Source of the DNA: Leptodactylus fallax
Taxonomy: Eukaryota > Chordata > Amphibia > Anura > Leptodactylidae
Assembly (NCBI GenBank): GCA_947044405.1
Contig: CAMRHE010000011.1
Location: 7,174,501 to 7,238,500 of the forward strand
Reading direction: 5' to 3'
Length of the DNA stretch: 64,000 nucleotides
Position numbers and translations under genes: made by a program. Below the pieces are notes generated by a model, which was given only the letters and a program-made list of their open reading frames with translations, was not told the DNA's origin and made no database searches. This document shows positions 45,190 through 56,740 of the stretch, in pieces (position 1 is the stretch's first letter; every line of letters starts with the position of its first letter).

Positions 45190-46260
45190 TATGTAGCACT
45201 AGCCCATGGTCGTCATTGTCATCATCATCACCAACTGTTTCTCCTCCTCTTCAACGCCAATGTCAGTCATAACACTATAAGCGGCCAGCAGACAGCAAAT
45301 AATATGCACCCAGTAATCCGGCAAGTGTGCAACTTAACTTGCACATGGCCAAACTGCTGACTTTGATGCTGTACCACTTTGTGAATTCCACTGTGTTTTG
45401 CCAACTGATTGCATGCGCTCAATTTCAATGGAGGATACCTAGTCACCATTATTTCTCGAGGAAAGCTGTCCCTGCTTTATGTTGTCATGTGTCGGAGAAC
45501 GTGGGCCTTTCCTTGGATACATCAGTCAGGGGAAAGGTTCACAAGGCCGTGGACATATGGAACAACAATTATGGACAAGGACCATACATAGCTTTTAATG
45601 TTTTGAGGAGCAGCGGCCAAAAATCAGAAACACAGCAAGGTCAAGTGACAGTTTCCCCCGATTGTGCAGGCCCAGTTCTAAAACTATGCAGGGCTCATCC
45701 ACCACCTCTGAATCCTCATCTCTGGACCAGTTCCCGCCACCATTTTTACTATGTAAATCCGTTGCTTCCAGTCCTCTTCCTCCTCCTCCACCCTTGTTTC
45801 ATAGGTGTAATGTGAAATGCTGCCATGTGGTTTTACAATTAATAAGCTTGGAACAGAAGAGAAACTGCTTTGCTGTATCCTACAGCAAGTATCCTGCTGG
45901 ATGACTCCTTGGCAACTACAACTGAGCAGCATTGCTAGCAAAAATGGCACCAATATTGTTGCTACACTTCAGTTAGGATGAATGACCCATTGTCCCTGTA
46001 GGGCGCATGACCTTAATCTAGTGGTTTGCTGCTTTATTAACCTGTATAGTGCCTGAAAAGAGGTGATCCTCATGGCCAGAGAAATCTCTGTGCATTTCAG
46101 ACGTTCTTATGTCACAAAAAAACACTCTGGTCAATTTGCAGCGACAAATCTTTCTGCCTTTGCAGCACCTTATATGAATCTTCCAACTCCACCTTAAACA
46201 TGTCTGTATGAGCAAAAGGTTGTGAATGATTATTGCATGCAGCAGACCACATGGACAATG
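45190..46260 (+). pseudogene. hAT transposase, middle and C-terminal part
   Basis: Continuation of the gene at 33870-34388 beyond TcA2. Blocks in several frames: HMAKLLTLMLYHFVNS, WRIPSHHYFSRKAVPALC (conserved PSR-FSR--IP block), VHKAVDIWNN (catalytic D-W region), NGTNIVATL (ND-NGANI-like block), then AHDLNLVV (the C-x-H-LNL region) and VVNDYCMQQ. This order is that of hAT/ZBED-type transposases. Many stops. Beyond 46260 the match fades. Confidence 0.72.
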
Positions 46261-48637
46261 TGTTACTTCAAGATTTTTCCCTGCTACAGAAAGGAACAAA
46301 AAATTTTAAATATTATCATGATATGCTATATACCCAGCTTGCCGCAGCATTTAGGCAGATCAATGCAACTGCCAGTTGCATGCGTACCAAAATGGCTTCT
46401 CCCAGCCCAGCTCAGTCAGCCAGCTCCACTGCCAGTGACACAAGTACTGTATAAGGAGGGGTAAAAGCAGCATCAGCAGGATACAGGCCCGGTACAGTAT
46501 CTGGAAGATAATGAACCAGAATTTTTTCAGCAATCAGTGCCAAATGGAGCCACAACAGGCAACTGACACCCCACCCACCGGTTGAACCAGCAGACACAGT
46601 CGTACTAAGTGTTATAACAAGAGGGTGTTCAGTGCTGCCGATGGTATTGTAACACCTAAAACAACAAATCCGTCCAAGAATAGTGTGGATAAAATTGCTT
46701 TTATCAAAATGAATCAGGAATGGAGCCGTAAGGATTTTCAAACACCTCCGGCTGATGCCTGCAAATAGTGGTGTCACTGTCTCCCTTTATCATCATCTTC
46801 CACTTACTGTACTGCTTCTGATGCTAGCTGCTACTGCAGCATCTCAGAGGGTTACTGCTTTTATGTGTTTGTCTTGTGTGCCTCTGGGTTTTATGTTTGT
46901 AAGTTCTGTTCTGTGTAAAGTGTTAAATGTAACTTGTTGTGCAGCTTTCCCCTCGGCATTTCCCCCTGCAGTGTTCAAAGCCAGACTTGGTTCAGCCCTG
47001 GCCTATCACAGGCCACTGGGCGGGGTTGTAAGGAGATATTATCTCCCCGGCGATGGTTGGAAGTTAGTTCAGTGTATGCAGCAAACTAGACTAGGTGTGC
47101 AGAGCTGACCTGCTACCAGACTCTGGACTGAGGGCCAACTGGCACTTCTACAGCCCCAGGAGGGACATCATCAGCCCTAGGCTCTCCTGAAGATAGCCCA
47201 GAGCAAGGGAGTAAAGTTTTGCAAGTGGCTGATTCATTCGGTGCCGTGCCAGGAGGAGCAGGAGAGGACCCTGACAGGAGAGTTGTACTCGGGCCTAGTC
47301 TACAGGTAACCAGATCCCTGTGAGAATCCCTATAACTCCATCCCCCGTGTATCTAGCAGGGAGAGGCACAGAGGAGAAGTAGAGAAAGCCATCCTGTGGA
47401 GCCTATACCACCTTTGGGCGCCCTCCTAGAACCAAGGATGGGTGTTGGATACTGCAGGACTACTACCCCCATCTGAAAGCTGCTATTAACCCTTTGTTCC
47501 AGTTGCCTTAATAAAGGGCTGTTTGGTTTACCTGCATCGCTGAATCCTGAGTCGTGCCTGCTTTACCATCAGGGCTCTTCCAACCAACACCACACCGGCT
47601 CAGGTAGGAGAGGTCCCCCTCTTCAACTGGAAGTGCCCCGGGGGAAAGAACTACTACCACCACCATCCGGTAGTGCTGCAAGACCCCCTCGATTTTGTCC
47701 GGTCTAGGAGTAGGACTGGAGCAATTGGGGAACGTGCTCGGCCTGCAACCGCCACTACTACTCCCATCCTCCGGTCTCCTCCGACTGGGTTGCGGCACTA
47801 CTCCTAGCTACCACAACTGCCACCACACAGACAGACAGGTCCTGCAGCCTGATCCATCATATTATGCCCTGTTGCACTTTCACAAATGTTGCCACAGTTA
47901 CAACCACTGCCACTAGTCAATCAGACATGTCCATCATATTATGCCCAGCTAGGGGCAGCGTTTGACCGCTAAGATCTTGACTGCTTGACCTGGTGTCTCC
48001 GTACTTTCTAGCAGCTAATAGCAGCATATCTCATCCAGTTCTCTTAGGGTAAAGCTATTCATTGTACCTTAATGTGATTTGAACCCTCCTGGCACTTTCT
48101 AGGCATGTGAGTCCATCAACTTTACACTGGGGACTGGACTGTTGCCGCCACGAGTGCCCCTCTGCAGACCAAGAACGCCATTATAGATCTCTCTGGTAAT
48201 CCTGATTGTGGCGCCTAGTTCCACCTAGGCACTGCCTTACACTGTGCCCTTGCTACCTGGTGCTGCGGCCTGCCTGCTACATTTCTCGTATGTGTGGTCA
48301 AACACTACTTACCTTGCATAGCTGCCTGATGGATCCTCTGCCACCTTAGCTGAGCACACTTTAGCTGCTCTGCAATTGCTGCCCAATCCAGATCTACACT
48401 GCTTTCCTCCCTCAGACATTCAACAGCTCTCCTACCTGCACTGGACCTTACAGAGCCTACATCTAAAACTTGCTGATTAACAGGTGCAACTGGGTGCTTA
48501 TCCCTGGAGTTACATGGTAGTACTCCTGGAAGGTTATTTTGTTGTGGGTTACTACTCCTGGCTGGCTAGTTGTCCATCTCTTTGCCTGTGGCTGGCTAGT
48601 TGAGCATCCCATCTTGAAAACACCACCATCTGGCAAG
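46261..48637. other. No supported gene; possible LTR at about 46925-47560
   Basis: Decaying hAT-like sequence may reach 46760. From about 46925 the sequence has LTR-like composition with an AATAAA at 47510, but I could not set ends or a target duplication. Later sequence (47816-47990) repeats 'catcatattatgccc' twice. No frame is convincing. Confidence 0.35.
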
Positions 48638-48925
48638 CTATCAGCCAGGAAGTTAAAACTTGAGCGCAAATGGGTCTTCCAAATGGACAATGACCCGAAG
48701 CATACTTCCAAACTGGTTACAAAGTGGCTTAAGGATAACAAAGTCAATGTTTTGGAGTGGTCATCATAAAGCCCTGATCTCAATCCTATTGAAAATTTAT
48801 GGGCAAAGCTGAAAAGGCAGGTGGGCCCAAATTCCTAACAACTATTGTGAGAAGCTTGTGGAAGGATATCCAAAATGTTTGACCCAAGTCATACAGTGTA
48901 AGGGCAATGGTACCAAATACTAATG
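48638..48925 (+). pseudogene. Tc1-like transposase C-terminal fragment (TcE3)
   Basis: Encodes [20 protein letters not shown] (second catalytic Asp), [17 protein letters not shown], a stop in place of the Gln of PSQSPDL, then [16 protein letters not shown] (Glu), with the tail in shifted frames to KGNGTKY. It lacks the first Asp and the DNA-binding domain. A small deletion after KLKRQ removes part of the tail. Confidence 0.85.
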
Positions 48926-49142
48926 AAATGTATGCAAACTTTTGACTTTGCAGAAAGTAATAAAAATTGCCTTAAAAATTCTCTCTCTCTCATTATTCTG
49001 GCATTTGGCAAATATAAATAATTTTGGTATTCCTAATTGACCTAAAATGGAAAAGTTTTATTCTGATTTCATGTCAGATAATGAGAAAAACATTCATTAT
49101 GTGTCTTTTTATATAGTGTATGTAAACTTCTTGTTTCAACTG
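48638..49142 (+). mobile_element. Tc1/mariner element TcE3, 3' half
   Basis: Begins inside the transposase and runs to the complete right end ('gtttcaactg' at 49142, then TA). The inner and outer parts of the TcE terminal repeat are present, including a short CT tract where TcE2 has its long GA array. Confidence 0.88.
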
Positions 49143-49144
49143 TA

Positions 49145-49693
49145 TCTAGGAAAATGTAATAAGGTGAATCATTTTGATGCTTATGAATTTAAATTGCCTT
49201 GTATTAAAGGTAGAAGTGATGATTATATGGAGAAATGGACCCTTGGATTTCTAGATACTCTTTTTAGTTACCTTTTTAATGTCTTTTTTTCTTTGTTTTC
49301 TCTTTTTTTTTCCCCAGGGGGTCAGTAGTTTTGCGGGGTGGTTGGGATTATTGCTTGTGTTATTTATTCTAATAACTTTTGTGACATATATGAGTTAAAA
49401 GAATTTTATATATAAAATAATATTTCAGTCTATAAAATGTGCTGGTGTGCAGCCACCCTCCCTAGAAACAAGGGCAGGACAGATGAGATGAATACAGAGC
49501 TTATTTGTTTTTATAATATTAATATGCTTTTTTATGTAGGCTCCTGTATAACAACTAGGCTGCCATCAATTTGCCTACCTGTATGATAACAAGATAACTC
49601 TGAATCAATAACCTTTTTTTTTAGTAAATATCACTTTCTGATCAGTGTCCCTTTAACAAAGAAGAGGATATAGCTTGAGTTTGTTCAGTCTTG
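49145..49693. other. No recognised feature
   Basis: AT-rich, about 550 bases, no gene or repeat end recognised. Confidence 0.5.
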
Positions 49694-49957
49694 TTAGGGG
49701 TCATTCACACTACCGCTGGTGACCATCAGTAGTGTCCGTTGCTATTGTCCGTTACAAGATTTTAGCAACAGACACTAGCTGAACTCCTGACTCCATCTTT
49801 AAAGAAACCATTACACAAAACACAAGCAGAGGCAAAGGTGACTATTATGGTTTCTGTAAGATAGTGTGAGGGAAGGACTCCTCAGTTGTTAAAGTGTTGA
49901 CGTACACTTTGACCACTGAGGATCCCTCCCCTGACTCCATCTTTAAAGAAACCATTA

Positions 49958-51240
49958 ACCCCTTAACGACCTTGGACGTACTTTTACGTCCTGGGCGCTA
50001 GGTACTTCTCGCACCAGGGCATAATACTACGCCCGAGGCCGGCCGCCCGCTCACTATCTGAGCGGGCGGCATCGGAACCGCGTGTTAGCTGTAACTGACA
50101 GCTAACACCCTACTCCATAACCCCCGGTCATAACTGAGTTCCGATCGGAGGTTTTAACCCCTTGGATGCCGCGGTCAAACATGACCGTGGCATCCAAGGG
50201 GTTCCGCCATCTTGCAGCCTCCCCGGCACCCCCTGTGGCGAGATCGGGGGGGTGCCAATATGTATAATCTGCAGCCTGGGGTCTGCCAAGTGACCCCAGG
50301 CTGCCTGGAGACCCCACTACCTGGTTGATCCTGCCGAGACCTGTGTTTCCATAGCGATGACTTCCTGTATAGGCTGCAAGACACTTGCATGCTGATCAAA
50401 GCATCTCTGGCTCAGGTGTCCTAATCGGACACATGAAAAAGTAAAAAAAAGTGAAAAAAAAAAAAAAAGTATGTGAAAAAAATTAATAAAAGAATAAAGC
50501 CCCAAAAATTCCCTTTTCCTATATAAAATGAATTATATAAAAAATAAAACTAAAAATTTATAAAAACAATACATATTTGGTATTGCTTCATCCGTAACAA
50601 CCTGTACAATAAAACTGAAACCATATTTAATGTACACGGTGAACATCGGGAAAAAAAAAACGGAAAAAACCCGCCAAAAGTAATGATTTTTCGCCATCTC
50701 ACCTTACAAAATATGCCATAAAAAGTGATCAAAAGTAATATGTACCCCAAAATAATACCAATAAAAAGCACAGGTCCCGCAAAAAATAAGCCCTAAACCA
50801 ACTCTTTAAACTGAAAAATAAAAATGCTATGCATCTTAGAAGATGGCAATGCAAAAAAAATTGATTTATGCCCCCAAATGGGTTTTTGTTCTGCAAAATT
50901 GGTATTGCATAAAAAACAGTATAAATGAGGTATCGCCGTAATTGTACTGACCTGCAGAATAAAGATAACATGTTACTTATGCTCTACGCTCCATGGTGAA
51001 AAATTTAAAAGGTAAAACGCAGTGCCGGAATTGATGGGGTTGTTTTTTAATACACCAAGAAAGAGTTAATAAAATTTATTTAATAAGTTGTAAGCACCTA
51101 AAAATTATGTCATTAAAAATACATCTCATACTGCAAACAACAAGCCCTCATATGGCTACATCACCAGAGAAATAAAGAAAATATAGCTCGTACAATGTGA
51201 AGACAAAAACCCCAAAAATCGCCAAATCATTAGAACATAA
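49958..51240. repeat. Multicopy non-coding repeat, first half
   Basis: Begins 'accccttaacgacc', contains a G+C-rich inverted pair around 'cccttggatgccgcggtc' / 'gaccgtggcatccaagg' (50159-50202), then A-rich sequence with runs of 'aaaaa' and 'tggtattgcttcatccgtaa'. From recollection this resembles an abundant frog repeat; no protein is visible. Confidence 0.55.
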
Positions 51241-51479
51241 CTGGCTGCGGCAGGAAGGGAATGTATAAGCTGTGCGAGCGTATATTAGGGTACAAACCAG
51301 ATTTAGAGTTTACGAGGGATAATAAACCAGAAGTGACCTCCAGAGTGACCCCCCCCTCCAATCATAGGAGCTACTGGGGAAATAGTAGGGAATTTAGTGT
51401 ACCGAATGTACTACGCACAGCTTACATATTCATTCACTTTTCCCCATCCGCTGTGCAGTCACGTCTGGGATACTAATGC

Positions 51480-52925
51480 TCGCTACACCCCTTGATATGA
51501 GGGGTGCACTTTTAAAAATGGGGTCATTCCCTAGGGGATTCCACTTTACTGGTACTTTAGAGCCTCTGCAAACATGACATGGCATCCAGATCCCAAACAT
51601 CTGAATCTGCGATCCAAAAGCCACATAGCGCTCCTTCCCTTCTGCGCCCTGCTGTTTGCCCAAACTACAGTTTATACCAACATGTATTACACTTGTCATA
51701 CCCAGAATAATGTACTTAATGTCATATGTGGGTATAAACTGCTGTTTGGGCACAGCCGGGCACAGAAGGGAAGGAGCGCTATTTGGTTTTTGGAGCACAG
51801 ACTTGGACAGTTTGGTTTTTGGACGCCATTGCACTTTTGCAGAGCTGAAATGCCAGTACAGTGGAATCCCCTGACATGTCACCCCATTTTGGAAACTACA
51901 CCCCTGAAGGAATTTATCCAGGGGTATAGTGAGCATTTTTAACCCCCAAGTGTTTTTACTTTAATTTATTATCCATAAATGAATACGCAGCTGATGGTGA
52001 AAGGTGAAAATGACATTTTTTCCAGGAATACACCATTTCAGTGCGTAATATGTAGTGCCCGGCTTGTATCAGAGATGAACGCTCCAAAAGATGTTGTGCC
52101 CGGGATCCCCGCTCACCAGTTTTTGGAGTGTGTGTCTGTGCAGACATAAACTGGGCACAACATATCGGGCACTGAAATGGCGTATCTCTGGAAAAATTTC
52201 ATTTTTAACTTTTCATTATCAGCTGCGCATTCATTTCTGGAAATTAAAAGAATGCAACACTTAAGGGTTAATAATGCTCGCTACCCCACTTGATAAATCC
52301 CTTGATGGGTATAGTTTCCAAAATGGGGTGACATGTCTGCGGATTCCACTTTACTGGCAATTCATGGCCTCTGCAAAAGTGGCATGGTGTCCAAAAAGCA
52401 AACTGTGCTTCAAAAACCAAAATAGCGCTCCTTCCCTTCTGTGCCCGGCTGTGCCCAAACAGCAGTTTATACCCACATATGGCATTGTTAAGTACGTTAT
52501 CCTGGGTACACCAGTGTCATACATGTGGGCATAAACTGTCTTTTGGGCACACAGCAGGGCGCAAATGTGAAGGAGCGCTATGTGCTTTTGGAGCGCATAT
52601 TTAGATTGTTGTTTTTTTGGACGCCATGTCACATTTGCAGAGACCCTAAAATTGCCCCTACAAAATGGGGATCACTTCTTGGGGAATTCCAATTTACTGG
52701 CACCTCCAGGGCTCTGCAAAAATAACATGGCGACCAGAAAGTACTCCAAAAGCTAGAAAAACACAGTGCTCCTTCCCTTCTGAGCCCTGCTGTGTGCCCA
52801 AGCAGCAGTGTATACCCACATATTTAATTTTTTTGTCCCCGGGATAGCCCACTTAATAGTTTTAGGAGTTCATGTCTCTGATGCCACAAAGTGGCTGCAA
52901 CGTATTAGGCACTGAAATTGGATAT
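51480..52925. repeat. Series of related palindromic modules
   Basis: Three modules of 300-450 bases, each an imperfect palindrome built from the same pieces: 'aaatggggtcat', 'gcgctccttcccttctg', 'cagtttatacccacatatg' and their complements. The dyad centres are near 51705 and 52495, with a half module at 52665-52925. A smaller palindrome (51960-52250) built on 'accatttcagtgcg' lies between the first two. Confidence 0.8.
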
Positions 52926-52929
52926 TTCT

Positions 52930-53530
52930 TTAAAAACTTTAATTTTCACTTTGTACATAAATTTTTTGGATATGAATGTGCTTTCCATCGACTTCTACAC
53001 AGTTTGGAAAACGTGTCACCTCTCAGAACTTTTGTGCAAAGTCCTTCTATTGTTCTGTAGATGGATGTGGGATAAATTCTTCACGCAGCAAATCCCACAG
53101 GGCCTGGCAAGTATCCTGGACAATGTAGGAGATGGTTGACTTGCCAAGACGGAACTGGAAGTGCGTGGAGGAGAAGCTCTCACCTGCTGCCAGATACCTT
53201 GAAATGAAAAAAAGAAAAATAATTAGAAATATGTGTATATAAATAGTGGAAATACAGTGTTGATACTCACCGAAGGGTCACTATCAAGTGGTCTACTGGT
53301 GTTATGCTTCTCCGCAAGTGTGTTTCCTGCCTCTGGAATCTGGTTGACAGCCATTAAAGAAGTTCATCAAAGGTGGGAATAGACGTATGCAGGTAATCGT
53401 AGAACTTTTCTGGATGTTGTCGCAGTGATCTTGTCATGCGGGCAGATGTAATGGGATGAAGCCAGAAGCGTCGCGTTCACCGTTGTCTCTGCCTGGCAAT
53501 TCGTCTCCACTTCACCCTCAGCCGGATCAC
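52930..53530 (-). pseudogene. Harbinger transposase with spliceable intron, C-terminus lost
   Basis: Minus strand. Exon 1 includes HPITSARMTRSLRQHPEKFY and a segment ending VTLR. A GT...AG intron occupies 53270-53198 (donor GTGAGTATC, pyrimidine-rich tract, acceptor TTTCAAG). Exon 2 resumes in frame with YLAAGESFSSTHFQFRLGKS, then ALWDLLREEFIPHPSTE and, after stops, RFPNCVEVDGKHIHIQ, where DGKHI holds the first catalytic Asp of the DDE domain. The rest is missing at about 52925. Harbinger transposases act with a Myb-like partner, not seen here. The intact intron boundaries suggest moderately recent activity. Confidence 0.8.
53198..53270 (-). other. Intron of the Harbinger transposase
   Basis: Seventy-three bases with a consensus donor and acceptor. 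Removing it joins conserved transposase blocks in phase (the Arg codon is split). Confidence 0.7.
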
Positions 53531-53933
53531 CTCTAGGTCAAAGAAAACAGATGGAGGAATCGTTTTCAAAAATGACAGCAGAAGCACAAGTAAAACTGGA
53601 ACACTGAAACAATACTCTCCTCTCCAAAACTTGGCTCCAGACTGAATTGTGAGCTCTTCTTCCTGCTTTTATATTTTCTCTGTCGTCATTAGGTGTTATA
53701 GCAACAGACAGAAAATTAACAGATAAAAACGGACACAAAGAGTCACAAACTGATGGTTTTCTGTCCGTTTTTCATGTATTTTTAACAGATCTGTTTAACG
53801 GATCCGTTCAAAAAAATGGACACATAGGTATCAGTTACTGTCTGTTTGAGTCCGTTATTGTAGGTGTCAGTTTTGGTTTTTTTTATGGACACTTTCCTAA
53901 CGGAATCCAAATGGTAGTGTGAACCCTTCCTTA

Positions 53934-54832
53934 CAGACCACACTGTGTAGGCTTATTGCACTGTGATAGATCAACACATCACAGATTTTATCATAAACTG
54001 TACTTATAATATTGCGTAAAATGTTATACCATTCTTTACATGGAAAGTTAGTGATCATGATATAAACATTATTTTCAAGGAAATCAGCATTCATGGCTCT
54101 TTCTCGACATAATTTTTCCTTATGACCTTATTTTTTAACCTAAAAGGGAGAACATCAATAAAGATAAACAGAGCATTAACACATGTAAAATTTGCTACTT
54201 GTTCCACTTTCCTTAGTTCAATGAGAAAGTATATGGAAGAATTTCTTTAAAACATCTTTATAAATCATTCATGTGTTGGTTGATGTATAACATATCTACA
54301 ATATGTGCCTTTTACATTTATCTTTCATGTAAGTCACAACCAGAGCATGAATCCTGCCTTTCTGCTTTGATTTATTGCATCATGAAATTAGCATTAGTGG
54401 TAAACAATGATGTCTGCACTTCTCTTACACATGCATTATAAAGTCGGGCAGCTTCTTAAGCTGCTTTAAATTAATGACATTTAATAAACATAGCAATATA
54501 TTAAAGGCCTAAGCTTTTTGCATAGGTTATAGGTTTTGCTACAATATATCATTGGACTATAAATATTCAGTTCAACTGAATAATAAAGTGATGGTAACTA
54601 AATGCTATTTTTTAAAGACATTTGCAATTTTGTTCCTTAAATAGATCCTCTTCTCAAGTAAACTACACGCATACTGAATATCGTATTTATTTCAGCTTGA
54701 TACAGATAGAATATTTTATTGTGAAAGTCGTTTATGTTATAAGTAAAGAAGAGATTAATGATTAGCCAAGTGGAAAATTCAAAGTCTGAGAATCGATTAA
54801 AAAATCATTAGCCATTCTTAGATATGGACAAA
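53934..54832. other. No recognised feature
   Basis: About 900 bases of AT-rich, apparently single-copy sequence with no supported gene. Confidence 0.5.
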
Positions 54833-56128
54833 TTAAAGGGGTTGTCCGGGATAAACTGATCTTTCTAATATAAGCTAATGCTTACCTTTTAAGGGGATTC
54901 TATCATTAAAAAATGTATTTAAACTAAAAGCACGTAGGAATAGCCTTTAGAAAGGCTATTCCATCTCTTAGCTTTATTTTGCAGGTCTGCGCCACCGTTT
55001 TTGAATTTTTCATTCCTTCTTCATTATGCTAATTGTGCTCAGAAAGCACAGGGGGCATTCCCCCTGAGCTCAAAGCACAGCCTTGTCACAGCTTCCAGCA
55101 CCGTCTCTCTCTTCTCATCCTGACGCATGTCCTCCTCTTCAGCGCCGCCTCTCTCTTCTTATGCTGATGCATGTCCTCCTCTTAACGTCAGGAGCCGCCG
55201 AGCATGCGTCTTCGGGATCCAAATCCCGCTCATGTTCAGTCGGCTATGCCACTTCGGGTTGGACAGAGCCAACTATGCATGTTCCGTCGGCCATTTTGAT
55301 GTGGTCTCTTACACAAGCGTACTCCCACATAGACGTTGTATGCTCACGTCAGGATGAGAAGAGAGAGGCGACGCTGGAAACTGTGATGAGGCTGTGCTTT
55401 CTGAGCACAATTAGCATAATGAAGAAAGAACGAAAAATTGAAAAACGGTGCGCGGACCCGTAAAATAAAGGTAAGAGATGAATAGCCTTTCTAAAGGCTA
55501 TTCCTACGTGCTTTTAGTTTAAATATGTTTTTTTAATGATAGAATCCCTTTAAATGACTTAGGTTACCAAAAATCTATATTTACCTAGATCGCCGGGGTG
55601 GTCATGTGAAGGGGGGAAACTGAATGTCACCTATACTAACCCTCCCTCCACCCCATCATACTTATCTGTCTTCCTGTCTGGACCTTCTGGGCATGGGACA
55701 TCACTTCTTCTGGGCCTACGCCTGTATAATAGAGCCAGAGTGCCGGCATGCCCACAATAAGTGATGTCCCGTACAAAGAAGGTTCGGATGGGAAGGCAAG
55801 TAAGTATGATGGGGTAGGAGGGGTTGACTTAGTTAAGAAGGGCTAGTAGTGGACTTGGTAGCTAGGGAAACAGGGAGGGAGTGTGAGTGAGAAAGGGAGG
55901 GGGTGGGAGTGAGAGAGGGAATTGGTGTGAGTCAGCTCTGAGTGGCCCAAGACATCATGGTAGTTGTCCATGTAAACACATGCAGAAGATGCCTGGAACT
56001 CACAGAGAAACCCAGAAATCACTCAAAACACTGCTAAAGGTATGTGGTTGCACTTATTAACCTATTAATAGCACTAACAGACCTTTTTTGAAAAATGTTT
56101 TTTTTTGTTGCCCAGAAAATCCCTTTAA
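54833..56128. mobile_element. TTAA-flanked MITE, outer
   Basis: The left end TTAAAGGGGTTGTCCGGG (TTAA at 54833-54836) and right end 'cccagaaaatccctttaa' (TTAA at 56125-56128) are diverged inverted copies. A complete smaller MITE (54889-55553) lies inside. No gene. Confidence 0.5.
54889..55553. mobile_element. TTAA-flanked MITE, inner, about 130-base inverted repeats
   Basis: TTAA at both ends. The termini 'aaggggattctatcattaaa' and complement, continuing through 'aaaagcacgtaggaatagcc' and beyond, form long inverted repeats. A 45-base imperfect tandem duplication ('tctctcttctcatcctgacg') lies at 55101-55187. A half copy is at 17591-17873. Confidence 0.85.
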
Positions 56129-56738
56129 ATTGCACACCTTGAAGATGACAAAGTCAGCTGTGATTTGCCTTTTTCTAGCTTTCTAACTTACAAGCACTTG
56201 CAAATTGACTTAGCTATCTCTAATTCTAGAAACATTTATTTAAACTAGTGTTCTGCCTTCATAGGCAAATTTGTTTATATTATGTGGTAACATCACTATC
56301 TACTGGTCATTTACTGTATCCTCTTTTCCAGTTCTAGCCCTATGCATTATGGGTAGTTCCCTGTTTTCTACTTCCTTCCTGTTCAGTGTAGTAGACATTT
56401 TTACATGCTGTCCCAGTGTGAGGAGGTCACACTCTATGCCATTTTTGTACCTTGTGTTCACTATCTCAAGCCTGTTTCAAGCATAGTCAGTAAGAGTGTT
56501 ATATTCATGTCACTATGACTTGTTTATTGTGTGTTTGCTACATTACATAGCTCTGAATCAGCTTGTATCATTGCCTCATGTTATGCTACACTTGAGATTA
56601 TCGGTATTCTATAAACTGTACAGATCTTATTCTAAGTGAAATTATTTCTTATAGTTTCACCTTTCATATCAACTTCCAATAAAGAGAAGGTTTATAACTT
56701 TACAGCCTATTTTTTGACACAGCGACAGGAGGTTTAGC
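56129..56738. other. No recognised feature
   Basis: About 600 bases without a supported gene or repeat boundary. Confidence 0.5.
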
Positions 56739-56740
56739 TA

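Larger units (their letters stand above)
49697..53930 (-). mobile_element. PIF/Harbinger element with TTA target duplication
   Basis: The ends 'ggggtcattcacactacc' (49697) and 'ggtagtgtgaacccttcc' (to 53930) are inverted copies. Both are flanked by TTA (49694-49696, 53931-53933), the 3-base duplication of Harbinger. The right part carries a Harbinger transposase. The left and middle are occupied by a different multicopy repeat (49957 to about 52925) that has replaced the C-terminal part of the gene. Confidence 0.8.

Noticed and set aside
45687..45900. Possible host exon in a Ser/Pro-rich frame
   Set aside because: It lies within the order of hAT transposase blocks and shows no splice sites or conserved domain.
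46925..47560. A solo LTR
   Set aside because: LTR-like composition and AATAAA only; ends and target duplication could not be located.
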